From Betaproteobacteria bacterium (GTDB lineage Bacteria; Pseudomonadota; Gammaproteobacteria; Burkholderiales; Burkholderiaceae_C): a DNA stretch of 9,250 nt. Every line of letters begins with the position of its first letter. Position 1 is the first letter of the stretch. A model generated the notes under the pieces. It did not search any database. It was given only the letters and a program-made list of their open reading frames with translations, and was not told the origin of the DNA. Below are positions 1-6,678 of the stretch, in pieces. The translations under genes and the position numbers were made by a program. Location of the stretch: positions 1-9,250 of the forward strand of contig CANFOR010000107.1 of NCBI GenBank assembly GCA_947448675.1. The letters are read 5' to 3'.

Positions 1-452
1 TGGGCCGCTTGCAGCGCGGGCCGTCCGGCTTTGAAGCTGGGCAGGGCATAGGCCTCGAATTCACTGTGGCGCGGCACATAGGGCGAGGCAAACACAAACT
101 CGGCAGCGCTGTCCCAGGCTGCGCCGCTGCGGTAGGCACAGTGCGCGCGCAGGCTCTCCCAGGGCAAGGTGGCCTGGGCCGTGCTGGGGGCCAAGGGCTG
201 GGCCGTGCGCACCGTGCTGTCGGCCACCACCACCAATTCGCTGTGCGCGGCGCTGAAAGCAAAGTATTCATGCACATTGCCAAACACGTCGGTGTGGGCG
301 CGGCGTTGCTGCGGAGCGGGGCTGATGTGCAGGGTGTGGGCCAGCAGCGCTTGGGTGGCGCTGTGCAATGGCCGCAGGCAGGCCATGTGCTGGGCGCTGT
401 GCAGGGCCGGGCTGTAGTGGTAGCGGGTTTCGTGAACGACGTGCAGGTGCAT
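1..452 (-). CDS. Transglutaminase-like protein, N-terminal part (cut by window edge)
   Basis: Only the first 150 codons are present; the reading frame is open to the window edge, so the catalytic core lies outside. The start ATG is at 450-452, 4 nt after the stop of the ATP-grasp gene. The first residues read MHLHVVHETRYHYSPALH, with LRPL soon after. This is the opening pattern of the bacterial transglutaminase N-terminal domain, a beta-sandwich that precedes the Cys-His-Asp papain-like domain in these proteins. Further on, DVFGNVHEYF (about residues 56-65) also fits that domain. Family knowledge: such proteins lie next to circularly permuted ATP-grasp and alpha-E genes and are predicted to cleave or form amide/isopeptide bonds, but the substrate is unknown. 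The catalytic triad cannot be checked here, so activity is inferred from family membership only. No signal peptide is visible, so it is probably cytoplasmic. Confidence 0.85.
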   Translation of the reverse strand, partial: MHLHVVHETRYHYSPALHSAQHMACLRPLHSATQALLAHTLHISPAPQQRRAHTDVFGNVHEYFAFSAAHSELVVVADSTVRTAQPLAPSTAQATLPWESLRAHCAYRSGAAWDSAAEFVFASPYVPRHSEFEAYALPSFKAGRPALQAA

Positions 453-456
453 GGGC

Positions 457-2007
457 TCAGGCTCCGCTGGTGTCGCTGTGGTTGCTTTTTTCGCCGGTTA
501 GTGCATCGGATAGTGTGCCGGGTGCTGTGCCCAGCACCCACACATCGGCGCTGCTGCTGGGGTAGGCTACGGCGTTTTCTTGCGCGGTGTTGGCCACGCG
601 GGCCAGGCCACCGGGCAGCACCGTCCATTGGCCGGTGTCTTCGCCGGCGAAGGCGAACACGCGCAGGCTGTAGGCGCGCATGCCCAGTTGGCCCGCGCGC
701 CACACCGGCATCTGCGCGGCGCTAGGCTCGGCCTGCAGGGTATAGGCTGGGGCATTGCGCAGGATGCGGCTGGTCCACTCGCGCAACGCTTGCGGCCCTA
801 GGCTGCTGCCCCAAACGGGCGCCTCGCTGCTGGGGTAGCTCGGGTAAATCACGCTGCTGGCCAACTGCGGCAGGGCCTGCACCATGGCTGCGCGCTCACC
901 GCACCACCAGGTGGGCAGGGCCGGTAACAGCAGGTCTTGGCGTAACAAGCTTTGCGCAAGTGCCGGTAGAAAGCTCAGCAGACCGGGCGACTCCAAAAAG
1001 CCCGAGCCCGGCATATTGGCCATCAGCAAATTGCCCGCACGCAGGGCCTGCAACAGACCGGGCACGCCCAGATGGGAGTCGGCGCGCAGCTCCAACGGGT
1101 CGAGAAAAAAATCGTCCATTTGCTGAAGCAGTGCATGCACCGGCGGGTCGCCAGCGGGTTCGCCCTCTGCGCCGCGTAAAGCCAAGCTTTGTGCGCGCAA
1201 TTGCAATGCCCCGCCCTGCACCAAGCGCAAACCCAAGTGGCGGGCCAAGCTGGTGTGCTCAGAATAAGCCGCATTAAACGGCCCCGAAGTGAGCAAGGCT
1301 ATGCTGGCCTGCGCCCCCGCGCCAGAGCGCCTTCTGAGCCCGTTTAGCAAGCTTGCCGGGGCGTCGGCAAGGCTGCGCACCGGTAGCTGTGCATAAGCTT
1401 GCGCAAACGGGGTTTGCAGGGCTTGGCGATTGTCGAGCACGGTGCCCAGGCCCGCGGGGGCCTCGGTGTGCTGGGCCTGCAGCCACCACTGGCCTTGCGC
1501 GTCGCGCTGCAGGTCAAACGCGGCCCAGAGCAAGCGCGTGCCGCCCAGGGGCACCACGCCGTGTAAGGGCCGCAAATAACCGGGGTGGCCTTGTACCAGG
1601 GCGGCAGGCAATTGGCCCTTGGCGAGCAGGCTTTGGCTGCCGTAGACATCGGCCAAAACGGCTTCGAGTAGGCGCAGGCGCTGCTGCACGCCCGCTTCGA
1701 TTTGCTGCCAGCTTGCCGCAGAAATGATTAAGGGAAGCAGGTCTTGCGCGCCGGGTCGCACCAGCCCATTGATGGGCGCGAGCAGTTGGCTTTGCGCAGC
1801 GTTCAGTCGTGCACTGTCCGCTGCGCTGGGCCCTGTTCCAGACGCTATTTGCAGGCCTTCTAGCTGCATAAATAGGCTCCAAACGCCCGCCAGTTGTGCG
1901 TATGCAGCTATAGTTTTTGTAGTGCCGTCGGGCTGCACGGTGCTGCTGGTGGCGCGCAGTTCGTCGTAATACGCCTGGCTGCTATGCACCGGGTTGCGAT
2001 GCGGCAT
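457..2007 (-). CDS. Circularly permuted type 2 ATP-grasp protein (DUF404/DUF407 family), divergent
   Basis: A 516-residue protein with the family landmarks in order: LEAVLADVYG (114-123), the HPGYLRPLHG stretch (141-150), FDLQRDAQGQWW (164-175) followed by EAPAGLGTVLDNR (182-194), SGPFNAAYSEH (241-251), MDDFFLDPLELRADS (297-311), GVPGLLQALRAGN (314-326), TWWCG (366-370) and PGGLARVA (465-472). The family is predicted to use ATP to ligate a carboxylate to an amine, probably in peptide or protein modification. It often occurs with an alpha-E (DUF403) domain and a transglutaminase. Here the protein ends shortly after the ATP-grasp part with a polar tail, and no alpha-E domain or gene lies between it and the transglutaminase 4 nt downstream. 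Some usually charged positions look changed: VIYPSYP (387-393), where relatives as I recall them have Arg or Lys before the Pro, and LLQQMDD, where Arg-Arg is common. Activity is therefore uncertain. The start ATG at 2005-2007 overlaps the MCE stop codon by 1 nt (TAATG), implying translational coupling. There is no strong Shine-Dalgarno. Confidence 0.87.
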   Translation of the reverse strand: MPHRNPVHSSQAYYDELRATSSTVQPDGTTKTIAAYAQLAGVWSLFMQLEGLQIASGTGPSAADSARLNAAQSQLLAPINGLVRPGAQDLLPLIISAASWQQIEAGVQQRLRLLEAVLADVYGSQSLLAKGQLPAALVQGHPGYLRPLHGVVPLGGTRLLWAAFDLQRDAQGQWWLQAQHTEAPAGLGTVLDNRQALQTPFAQAYAQLPVRSLADAPASLLNGLRRRSGAGAQASIALLTSGPFNAAYSEHTSLARHLGLRLVQGGALQLRAQSLALRGAEGEPAGDPPVHALLQQMDDFFLDPLELRADSHLGVPGLLQALRAGNLLMANMPGSGFLESPGLLSFLPALAQSLLRQDLLLPALPTWWCGERAAMVQALPQLASSVIYPSYPSSEAPVWGSSLGPQALREWTSRILRNAPAYTLQAEPSAAQMPVWRAGQLGMRAYSLRVFAFAGEDTGQWTVLPGGLARVANTAQENAVAYPSSSADVWVLGTAPGTLSDALTGEKSNHSDTSGA

Positions 2008-3110
2008 TAGGGGCCGCCATAGGGCGCAGGCTGCTGGCGCTGTTCAGGCACAGACCCAGGCGCAGGCACAGGAGCCGAAGCGCCCTTGCGCGGGCCGACC
2101 AAAAAGCGGCCCAGGGTGGAGCCACGCATGTCTTCCATCATGCCGACGGCCTCGCTGAGAACGCGCTGGGTGGCTTCCAGGGTTTTGGCCAGTTCGGCAT
2201 TGGTGCTTTGCAGGCTCTTTTGGCCGGTGCCCAGCAGTTGCTCGCCCGTGCCCATGAGTTGCTGACCTTTGCCCATGAGTTGCTGGCTGTTTTGCAGGGT
2301 GGTGTTGAGTTGCTCGGTGTTGGCTTTGAGGCCCGCCAGGGTTTGCTCAGCATTGGCCAAAATGCTGTCGATTTTCGGGTCTTTGATGCGCCCGTCTACA
2401 TCGCCCAACATTTTGTTGGCCGTGGTCAGGGTGGTGTTAACCTGCTGCAGAGTGGTGCCGGCTTTTATCAGGCTCAGGCGCAGCGCTTCTACGGCAGGGG
2501 GCACGCCATGTTCTGGGTCGCTCAGGCGCTTGACCAAGGCGGTGAGCTCGATCAGCACCGGGTCGACGCGGTCGAGCAGGCGCTTTTCCAGTGCGTCCAT
2601 GCCGCCGTCGGTTTTGAGTGCCAGCTCGGAGCCATTGGGCAAGAGCGCAGCCCCGGCCGGGCCGGGGATCAGCACCAGCTCGGAGGTGACGATTTTGTCT
2701 TTTGACAGGCGCAGGGCCGAGCCCTGGGTAACAAAGCCGCTGTGCTTTTGTTGGATGATGACCTGGCCGCTGATGCTGCCGTCGCGCTGCAGCTCCAGCG
2801 TGTTGAGATAGCCAATTTTGAAGCCCTTAAACTGCACCGCCATGCCCCGGCTCAGGTTGTCGCCCGAGGCGGTGGCAAATTGGTAGGCCAGCTTGCCCTC
2901 GAACACACCTTGGCGCCAAGCCAAGCCCAGCGCCAAACAAGCCACCACCAAGGCCACGATGAAGGTGGTGAGCAAAAATTTATAGGTCTGTTTTTTTTGC
3001 CCCAGGTGTTGCCCCACATGTTGTGCTGGGTGCGGGTTGGCCGTGTGCGCAGGCGCTGCGCTCGGCGCGGTGGCCGAGGGAGGGGTGCTGCGGCTGACTT
3101 CGGAGGCCAT
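2007..3110 (-). CDS. MCE (MlaD-type) family lipid-transport protein
   Basis: A 367-residue protein. Residues 1-40 are a Pro/Ala/His-rich cytoplasmic tail. Residues 45-65 form one membrane segment (FLLTTFIVALVVACLALGLAW). An MCE domain spans about 72-150 with the typical core LSRGMAVQFKGFKIGYLNTL (87-106) and the strand around VTSELVLIPG. Residues 170-330 are a long helical region with three heptads of pattern [QE]QL[ML]G[KT]G at 276-296, followed by a Pro-rich tail. Family knowledge: MCE proteins are anchored in the inner membrane, project into the periplasm, form hexameric rings or tubes, and carry lipids between membranes with an MlaE permease and MlaF ATPase. Only one MCE domain is present. 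It is longer than E. coli MlaD (about 180 residues) and resembles MCE proteins with extended helical C-termini. The start ATG is 1 nt after the stop of the preceding membrane-protein gene. The stop overlaps the next start. Function in lipid transport is inferred from family; the cargo is unknown. Confidence 0.9.
   Translation of the reverse strand: MASEVSRSTPPSATAPSAAPAHTANPHPAQHVGQHLGQKKQTYKFLLTTFIVALVVACLALGLAWRQGVFEGKLAYQFATASGDNLSRGMAVQFKGFKIGYLNTLELQRDGSISGQVIIQQKHSGFVTQGSALRLSKDKIVTSELVLIPGPAGAALLPNGSELALKTDGGMDALEKRLLDRVDPVLIELTALVKRLSDPEHGVPPAVEALRLSLIKAGTTLQQVNTTLTTANKMLGDVDGRIKDPKIDSILANAEQTLAGLKANTEQLNTTLQNSQQLMGKGQQLMGTGEQLLGTGQKSLQSTNAELAKTLEATQRVLSEAVGMMEDMRGSTLGRFLVGPRKGASAPVPAPGSVPEQRQQPAPYGGP
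2223..2291 (-). repeat. Three tandem 21-bp units in the MCE gene (heptad repeat)
   Basis: On the plus strand three 21-bp units beginning GCCCA(G/T) follow one another at 2229, 2250 and 2271, differing at a few positions. They encode the heptads QQLMGKG, QQLMGTG and EQLLGTG (residues 276-296). The exact 7-residue period and the near-identity of units 2 and 3 suggest recent tandem duplication inside the helical region beyond the MCE domain, which would change its length in one-heptad steps. Confidence 0.75.
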
Positions 3111-3111
3111 G

Positions 3112-3855
3112 CTAAAACATATTCCAAGTGAGGTAAGCGTCGAGCGCTTCCAGGCCGATCACGGCACAGACCAAGAGCAGCAGTTTGCGCGTGATCGAGC
3201 GCGACATGTCTTCACGCTGGGTGCTGAGAATGATCATGTCAAAAAACGCAATCCAGGCCACGGCCGCAGCTTCCACCAGCACGCGCAGGGTGAGGTGGGC
3301 CAATGCGCCCACGCTGTAACCGTCGGCCAGCATGCCCAACATGTCGCCTACCAAACCGGGCAGGCCCGCCAGCAAGCCCAGGCTATAGCCCAGCACTGCG
3401 GCAAGCAAAAACGCAAACAAAGCCAACATGGCGGCCCAAGCGCTGGCGGCGATATGGCGCAACATGACGTGGTGACCGTCGTCTACTGCCACCCAAGACT
3501 GGTCGCGCATGCCACGCGCCAAAATAATGCGCAGACTGACAATAAACAGCACTGACACGGAGGCCAAATGCCCTAGCAAACTGCTTTGCACCAGCAAATT
3601 GGCCAGGTCTAAATTGCCGCTGAGCTGGGCAGGCAACACCGCACCGAACAACAGACCCCACACGCCGCCCAAGATGGCGGCGTAGTCCAGCGTGCCGCTG
3701 CTGATCTGCGCGGCCTCGGCCAGGACTAAACCGCTATGGCGTTGCACTTCATGCTGCATTGGGGCTACCAAATCTTGCACGGCATGGCCCACGGCTTGCG
3801 CGGTGCTGTGCGCAGTGTGGGTAGCCAAAGTGGGAGTTGCAGCAGGAGAAGACAT
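3112..3855 (-). CDS. Polytopic membrane protein, probably a divergent MlaE-type permease
   Basis: A 247-residue protein when started at ATG 3853-3855; the frame is also open from a TTG at 3918, but that would overlap the previous gene by 31 nt. About 50 polar N-terminal residues are followed by five likely membrane segments near 58-75, 94-114, 134-160, 185-210 and 224-241. I see a faint MlaE pattern: GAVLPAQL (71-78) resembles the GxVLxxQ stretch of the first MlaE segment, and SITRKLLLLVCAVIGLEALDAYLTWNMF resembles the MlaE C-terminus (ATTRAVV, then DYxLT and a final F), here at residues 220-247. The strongest support is context: an MCE gene starts 1 nt after its stop, the usual MlaE-MlaD order. 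However, the highly conserved MlaE cytoplasmic-loop glutamates are not obvious, and no MlaF-type ATPase is adjacent. Alternatively it is an unrelated MCE-associated membrane protein. No clear Shine-Dalgarno precedes the ATG. Confidence 0.6.
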   Translation of the reverse strand: MSSPAATPTLATHTAHSTAQAVGHAVQDLVAPMQHEVQRHSGLVLAEAAQISSGTLDYAAILGGVWGLLFGAVLPAQLSGNLDLANLLVQSSLLGHLASVSVLFIVSLRIILARGMRDQSWVAVDDGHHVMLRHIAASAWAAMLALFAFLLAAVLGYSLGLLAGLPGLVGDMLGMLADGYSVGALAHLTLRVLVEAAAVAWIAFFDMIILSTQREDMSRSITRKLLLLVCAVIGLEALDAYLTWNMF

Positions 3856-3887
3856 GGCGCAACTGTAGCAGTGTGCTGCCCGCGGCT

Positions 3888-4658
3888 TTATTCGCCTTGG
3901 CTGCCCCGGTGGGCCCAAGCCGTAGTGTGTTTTTCCACCGCGCTGAACAACTCGTACATGGCCATGGCCATCACGCCAATGGTGACCAAGCCCGCAAAGG
4001 CCAGGGGCATGCGCTGTTGGCCACCGGCGGTTTGCATCAGGTTGCCAATGCCCGAGTCGCCCGCCGTCATTTCGGCCAGCACCGTGCCCACAAAGGCCAG
4101 GGTGATAGCGATTTTCAGCGAACCATAAAAGTAAGGCATGGAACGCGGCAGGCCAACCTTGACCAACACGTCCCAGCGCTTGGCACCGAGCACGCGCAGC
4201 ACGTCTTCCAGCTCAGGCTCGAGTGTGGCCAAGCCGGTGGCAATGTTGACGGTAATTGGGAAGAAAGAAATTAAAAATGCCGTCAAAATGCCTGGCCCCA
4301 AGCCAATGCCAAACCACACTACCAAGATGGGCGTAATCGCCGCCTTAGGCACCGCGTTAAAGCCCGTCATCAGAGGGTAAAACGCCGCATAGGCTAGGCG
4401 CGAGGAACCCACCAAAAAGCCTAGCAGCACGCCCACCACAATCGACAAACCAAAGCCCAGCATGGTGACCCAAAAAGTCTTCCATGCGGCCTCTAGCAGG
4501 GGGCCTTTGAACTCGACAAACTGCTTGGCAATTTCGAATGGGCTGGGAAAAATGTACTCGGGTACTTTGAACAGCGTTACGCCCAGCTGCCACAGCAGCA
4601 AGGTGGCCACCAACACGACAGCGGGTGCCCAGCGCTCTAAGTTGCGTTGCTTGTTCAT
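3888..4658 (-). CDS. ABC transporter permease, NitT/TauT (SsuC/ThiX-like) family
   Basis: A 256-residue inner-membrane permease of the binding-protein-dependent type, the normal length for SsuC/TauC/ThiX relatives. Hydrophobic segments lie near 12-30, 62-84, 92-116, 122-142, 182-200 and 219-240. The cytoplasmic coupling loop (EAA-type) is seen at about 146-182, with LEPELEDVLRVLGAKRWDVL then LPRSMPYFYGSLK, where the conserved Gly (G158) docks on the ATPase. It forms the channel for the solute delivered by the binding protein encoded upstream. The start ATG overlaps the ATPase stop in an ATGA arrangement (4655-4658), and an AAGG about 8 nt upstream of the start can serve as Shine-Dalgarno. The stop (TAA, 3888-3890) lies 32 nt before the next gene, so read-through into the membrane-protein/MCE genes is likely. 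The substrate cannot be told from this subunit. Confidence 0.93.
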   Translation of the reverse strand: MNKQRNLERWAPAVVLVATLLLWQLGVTLFKVPEYIFPSPFEIAKQFVEFKGPLLEAAWKTFWVTMLGFGLSIVVGVLLGFLVGSSRLAYAAFYPLMTGFNAVPKAAITPILVVWFGIGLGPGILTAFLISFFPITVNIATGLATLEPELEDVLRVLGAKRWDVLVKVGLPRSMPYFYGSLKIAITLAFVGTVLAEMTAGDSGIGNLMQTAGGQQRMPLAFAGLVTIGVMAMAMYELFSAVEKHTTAWAHRGSQGE

Positions 4659-5482
4659 GTGGTGGCCTTGCTGGTGCGAATAGCACCAATATGCCCGCGC
4701 AGTTCGAGCACGATGTCGCTGAATTCTTTGGTGTAGGTGACTTCTAGCTCGCGCGGGCGCGGTAGGTCGATTGCGCGCTTAACGACAAAGCGGCCCGGGC
4801 TCTTGCTCATCACATATACCGTGTCGGCCAAGAAGACCGACTCGCGCAGGTCGTGCGTGACCAAAATTACGTTGAATTTTTGCTCTGTCCAGAGGTCGCG
4901 CAAAATGCACCAAAGCTCTTCACGCGTGAAGGCGTCGAGCGCGCCAAAAGGCTCGTCGAGCAAGAGCATTTGCGGCTCGTGGATCAGTGCACGACAAATG
5001 CTGGCGCGTTGCTGCATGCCGCCCGACAGCTGCCAGGGAAATTTGTCCTCATAGCCGCCCAAACCGACTTTTTGCAAGAGCTTGCGCGCCCACTCTTCGT
5101 AGACTTTGCGCTGGGCTTTGAAGTTGCTGCGGTAGGGCTCGACAATTTCAAGCGGCAAGAGCACGTTGTCCACCGTGGTTCGCCAGGGTAGCAGCGAGGG
5201 CGCTTGAAAGGCCATGCCACTGATTTTGAGCGGCCCCGTGACCGGCGAACCCGCAATGCGAATACTGCCACGTGAGGGCATTTTCAGCCCGGTGGCCAGC
5301 TTCATAAAGGTGGACTTGCCGCAGCCCGAGGGCCCGACGATGGCGATGAACTCGCCCTGGCGCACTTGCAGGTCGATGGCCTCGACCGCAAATTGCTGCG
5401 CCGCCAGTAACTCGTCGTTATAGGCCAGCCACACGTCTTGAAAATCTACAAAATTCGGAGCTATGGGCTGGTCTGTAGGCAC
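4655..5482 (-). CDS. ABC transporter ATP-binding protein, NitT/TauT (SsuB/ThiZ-like) family
   Basis: A 275-residue ATPase with all nucleotide-binding motifs intact: Walker A GPSGCGKST (50-58), Q-loop glutamine 93 in AFQAPSLLPW, signature LSGGMQQR (152-159), Walker B LLLDEP (173-178), D-loop GALD (180-183) and switch histidine 210 in VTHD. The LLPWRTTVDNV stretch and the SPGRF segment near the C-terminus are typical of the taurine/nitrate/sulfonate/thiamine-precursor importer class. It energises the permease encoded just downstream (4-nt overlap). The start is GTG at 5480-5482. An in-frame TAA four codons upstream rules out an earlier start, and no ATG occurs until codon 60, inside the nucleotide-binding core. 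No good Shine-Dalgarno is visible in the 34-nt gap after the binding-protein gene, so efficient translation may depend on coupling. Confidence 0.94.
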   Translation of the reverse strand: MPTDQPIAPNFVDFQDVWLAYNDELLAAQQFAVEAIDLQVRQGEFIAIVGPSGCGKSTFMKLATGLKMPSRGSIRIAGSPVTGPLKISGMAFQAPSLLPWRTTVDNVLLPLEIVEPYRSNFKAQRKVYEEWARKLLQKVGLGGYEDKFPWQLSGGMQQRASICRALIHEPQMLLLDEPFGALDAFTREELWCILRDLWTEQKFNVILVTHDLRESVFLADTVYVMSKSPGRFVVKRAIDLPRPRELEVTYTKEFSDIVLELRGHIGAIRTSKATT

Positions 5483-5516
5483 GGGTTTGGCTTAGTGAGT
5501 TGAAAGAAACCGTAGT

Positions 5517-6548
5517 TTACTTTTTCGCAGGCAGCACATTCAGCTCGGCCTTGCTGGGCAGGTAAGCCGCGCTCCACACGGCGTCGGGGTTGACGCGGGT
5601 TTTGGTGGCAAAAGAGTCCGACACCTGCGAGGCCATCAGCGACAAACGCCCTGGCACCACTTGGCCAAAGCCCTCAGCACGCGCGTCAGCACTGTTGATG
5701 ACGGTTTCAATCGCTAGCTGCAGGCGGCGGGTTTCTAGCTCGGTGTTGATGATGCCGTCACGCGCTTTGACCGATTCAATGGCTTTGGCCGGTTGGGCGA
5801 TCACGTCTTTCATGCCGCGGGTAAAAGCTTTCAAAAACGCCTTTACTGCCTCGGGGTTGTCTTTCAGCATTTTGGGGCTGGCGATGATGGCATTGCCATA
5901 CAGCTTGACACCATAGTTGGGGTAGGGCAATACCACCACGTCTTCGGCCTTGACGCCGCGCGCCTCTAGGTTGAGCAGCGAGGTAAAGGTAAAGCCGGTA
6001 ATGGCATCCAAATCACCACGCACCAACATGGTTTCGCGCAGAGGGGGGTCCATGCTGGTCCATTGCACAGCGCCAATTTTGTTGGCCTGGGCAAAAATCG
6101 GGAAGGCGCGGCGGCCTGCATCAAACACCGGGGCACCGAGCTTTTTGCCGGTGAGGTCGGCTGGGCTCTTGATGCCGCTCTTTTTCAGTGCCATCACCGA
6201 GGCGGGCGTGTTGTTGTAGACCATCATGATGGCCACGGGCTTATTGGGCGCGTCGGGGTTGTTGGCGTGGAACTCCATCAAAGCGGCCATGTCGGCAAAG
6301 CCCATGTCGTAAGCACCCGAGGCCACGCGGGTCACTGTGCCGCCCGAGCCATTGCCTGCGTCTACCGTCACGTCGAGCTTGGCGTCTTTAAAGTAACCCT
6401 TGGCAGCAGGCTGTAAGAACAGAGCAGCGGGGCCTTCAAAGCGCCAGTCGAGCTGGAACTTGATGGGCGTGCTTTGCGCATAGGCATTGCCCAAGCAGGT
6501 TGCTACCGCCATAGCGGCTGCGGTTTTGAAGAGGCTACGTTTCTGCAT
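5517..6548 (-). CDS. ABC transporter substrate-binding protein, NMT1/THI5-like (SsuA/ThiY group)
   Basis: A 343-residue periplasmic binding protein. The N-terminus is a classic Sec signal (MQKRSLFKTAAAMAVATC, cleavage expected after AYA at residue 24), which leaves a soluble mature protein; no lipobox is evident because the Cys at 18 is inside the hydrophobic core and is not followed by cleavage features. The mature start KFQLDWRFEGPAALFLQPAA (30-49), the RVASGAYDMGFADMAAL segment (74-90), the LTGKKLGAP hinge (132-140) and DAITGFTFTSLL (181-192) fit the NMT1/THI5-like fold. The family binds thiamine pyrimidine precursors, sulfonates, nitrate, bicarbonate, pyrimidines and others, so the ligand stays open. 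It is the first gene of the minus-strand run, with GGAG (6554-6557) placed 5 nt before the ATG. No TPP riboswitch signature was found in its leader, which argues weakly against a classic thiamine-regulated operon. Confidence 0.93.
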   Translation of the reverse strand: MQKRSLFKTAAAMAVATCLGNAYAQSTPIKFQLDWRFEGPAALFLQPAAKGYFKDAKLDVTVDAGNGSGGTVTRVASGAYDMGFADMAALMEFHANNPDAPNKPVAIMMVYNNTPASVMALKKSGIKSPADLTGKKLGAPVFDAGRRAFPIFAQANKIGAVQWTSMDPPLRETMLVRGDLDAITGFTFTSLLNLEARGVKAEDVVVLPYPNYGVKLYGNAIIASPKMLKDNPEAVKAFLKAFTRGMKDVIAQPAKAIESVKARDGIINTELETRRLQLAIETVINSADARAEGFGQVVPGRLSLMASQVSDSFATKTRVNPDAVWSAAYLPSKAELNVLPAKK

Positions 6549-6553
6549 GAAAG

Positions 6554-6557
6554 CTCC
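6554..6557 (-). promoter_or_regulatory. Ribosome binding site of the substrate-binding-protein gene
   Basis: The minus strand reads GGAG, then 5 nt (CTTTC), then the ATG at 6546-6548. It is the clearest Shine-Dalgarno in the window and supports the chosen start, in contrast to the poor sites of the ATPase, the membrane protein and the plus-strand surface gene. Confidence 0.75.
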
Positions 6558-6578
6558 GAGCGAGGTTGATGTTAGTGA

Positions 6579-6592
6579 AGGCCAGCAGGCCT
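6579..6592 (-). other. Small hairpin in the leader of the transporter operon
   Basis: AGGCC-AGCA-GGCCT forms a perfect 5-bp G/C-rich stem with a 4-nt loop, about 30-45 nt upstream of the binding-protein ATG. It is not followed by a U-tract on either strand, so it is not an intrinsic terminator. It could affect mRNA stability or be chance. Confidence 0.35.
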
Positions 6593-6678
6593 AAGCAATA
6601 AAAATGCCCGTCAGTTGGCAATGCCGCGTGAGCGAAGGCGCGAGGCCTCTATTGTCTAACAGCTTTGGGTTTGAACTA

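Noticed and set aside
9..725. 238-codon plus-strand open frame over the transglutaminase and ATP-grasp genes
   Set aside because: It overlaps two recognisable minus-strand proteins across their junction, and its translation is rich in Arg, Gly and Ala with no family resemblance.
3856..3918. Longer start (TTG 3918) for the membrane protein
   Set aside because: It would overlap the permease gene by 31 nt and add a basic Pro-rich segment unlike the rest; ATG 3855 leaves a normal 32-nt gap.
6579..6592. Intrinsic terminator
   Set aside because: The stem is only 5 bp and no T-tract follows on either strand.
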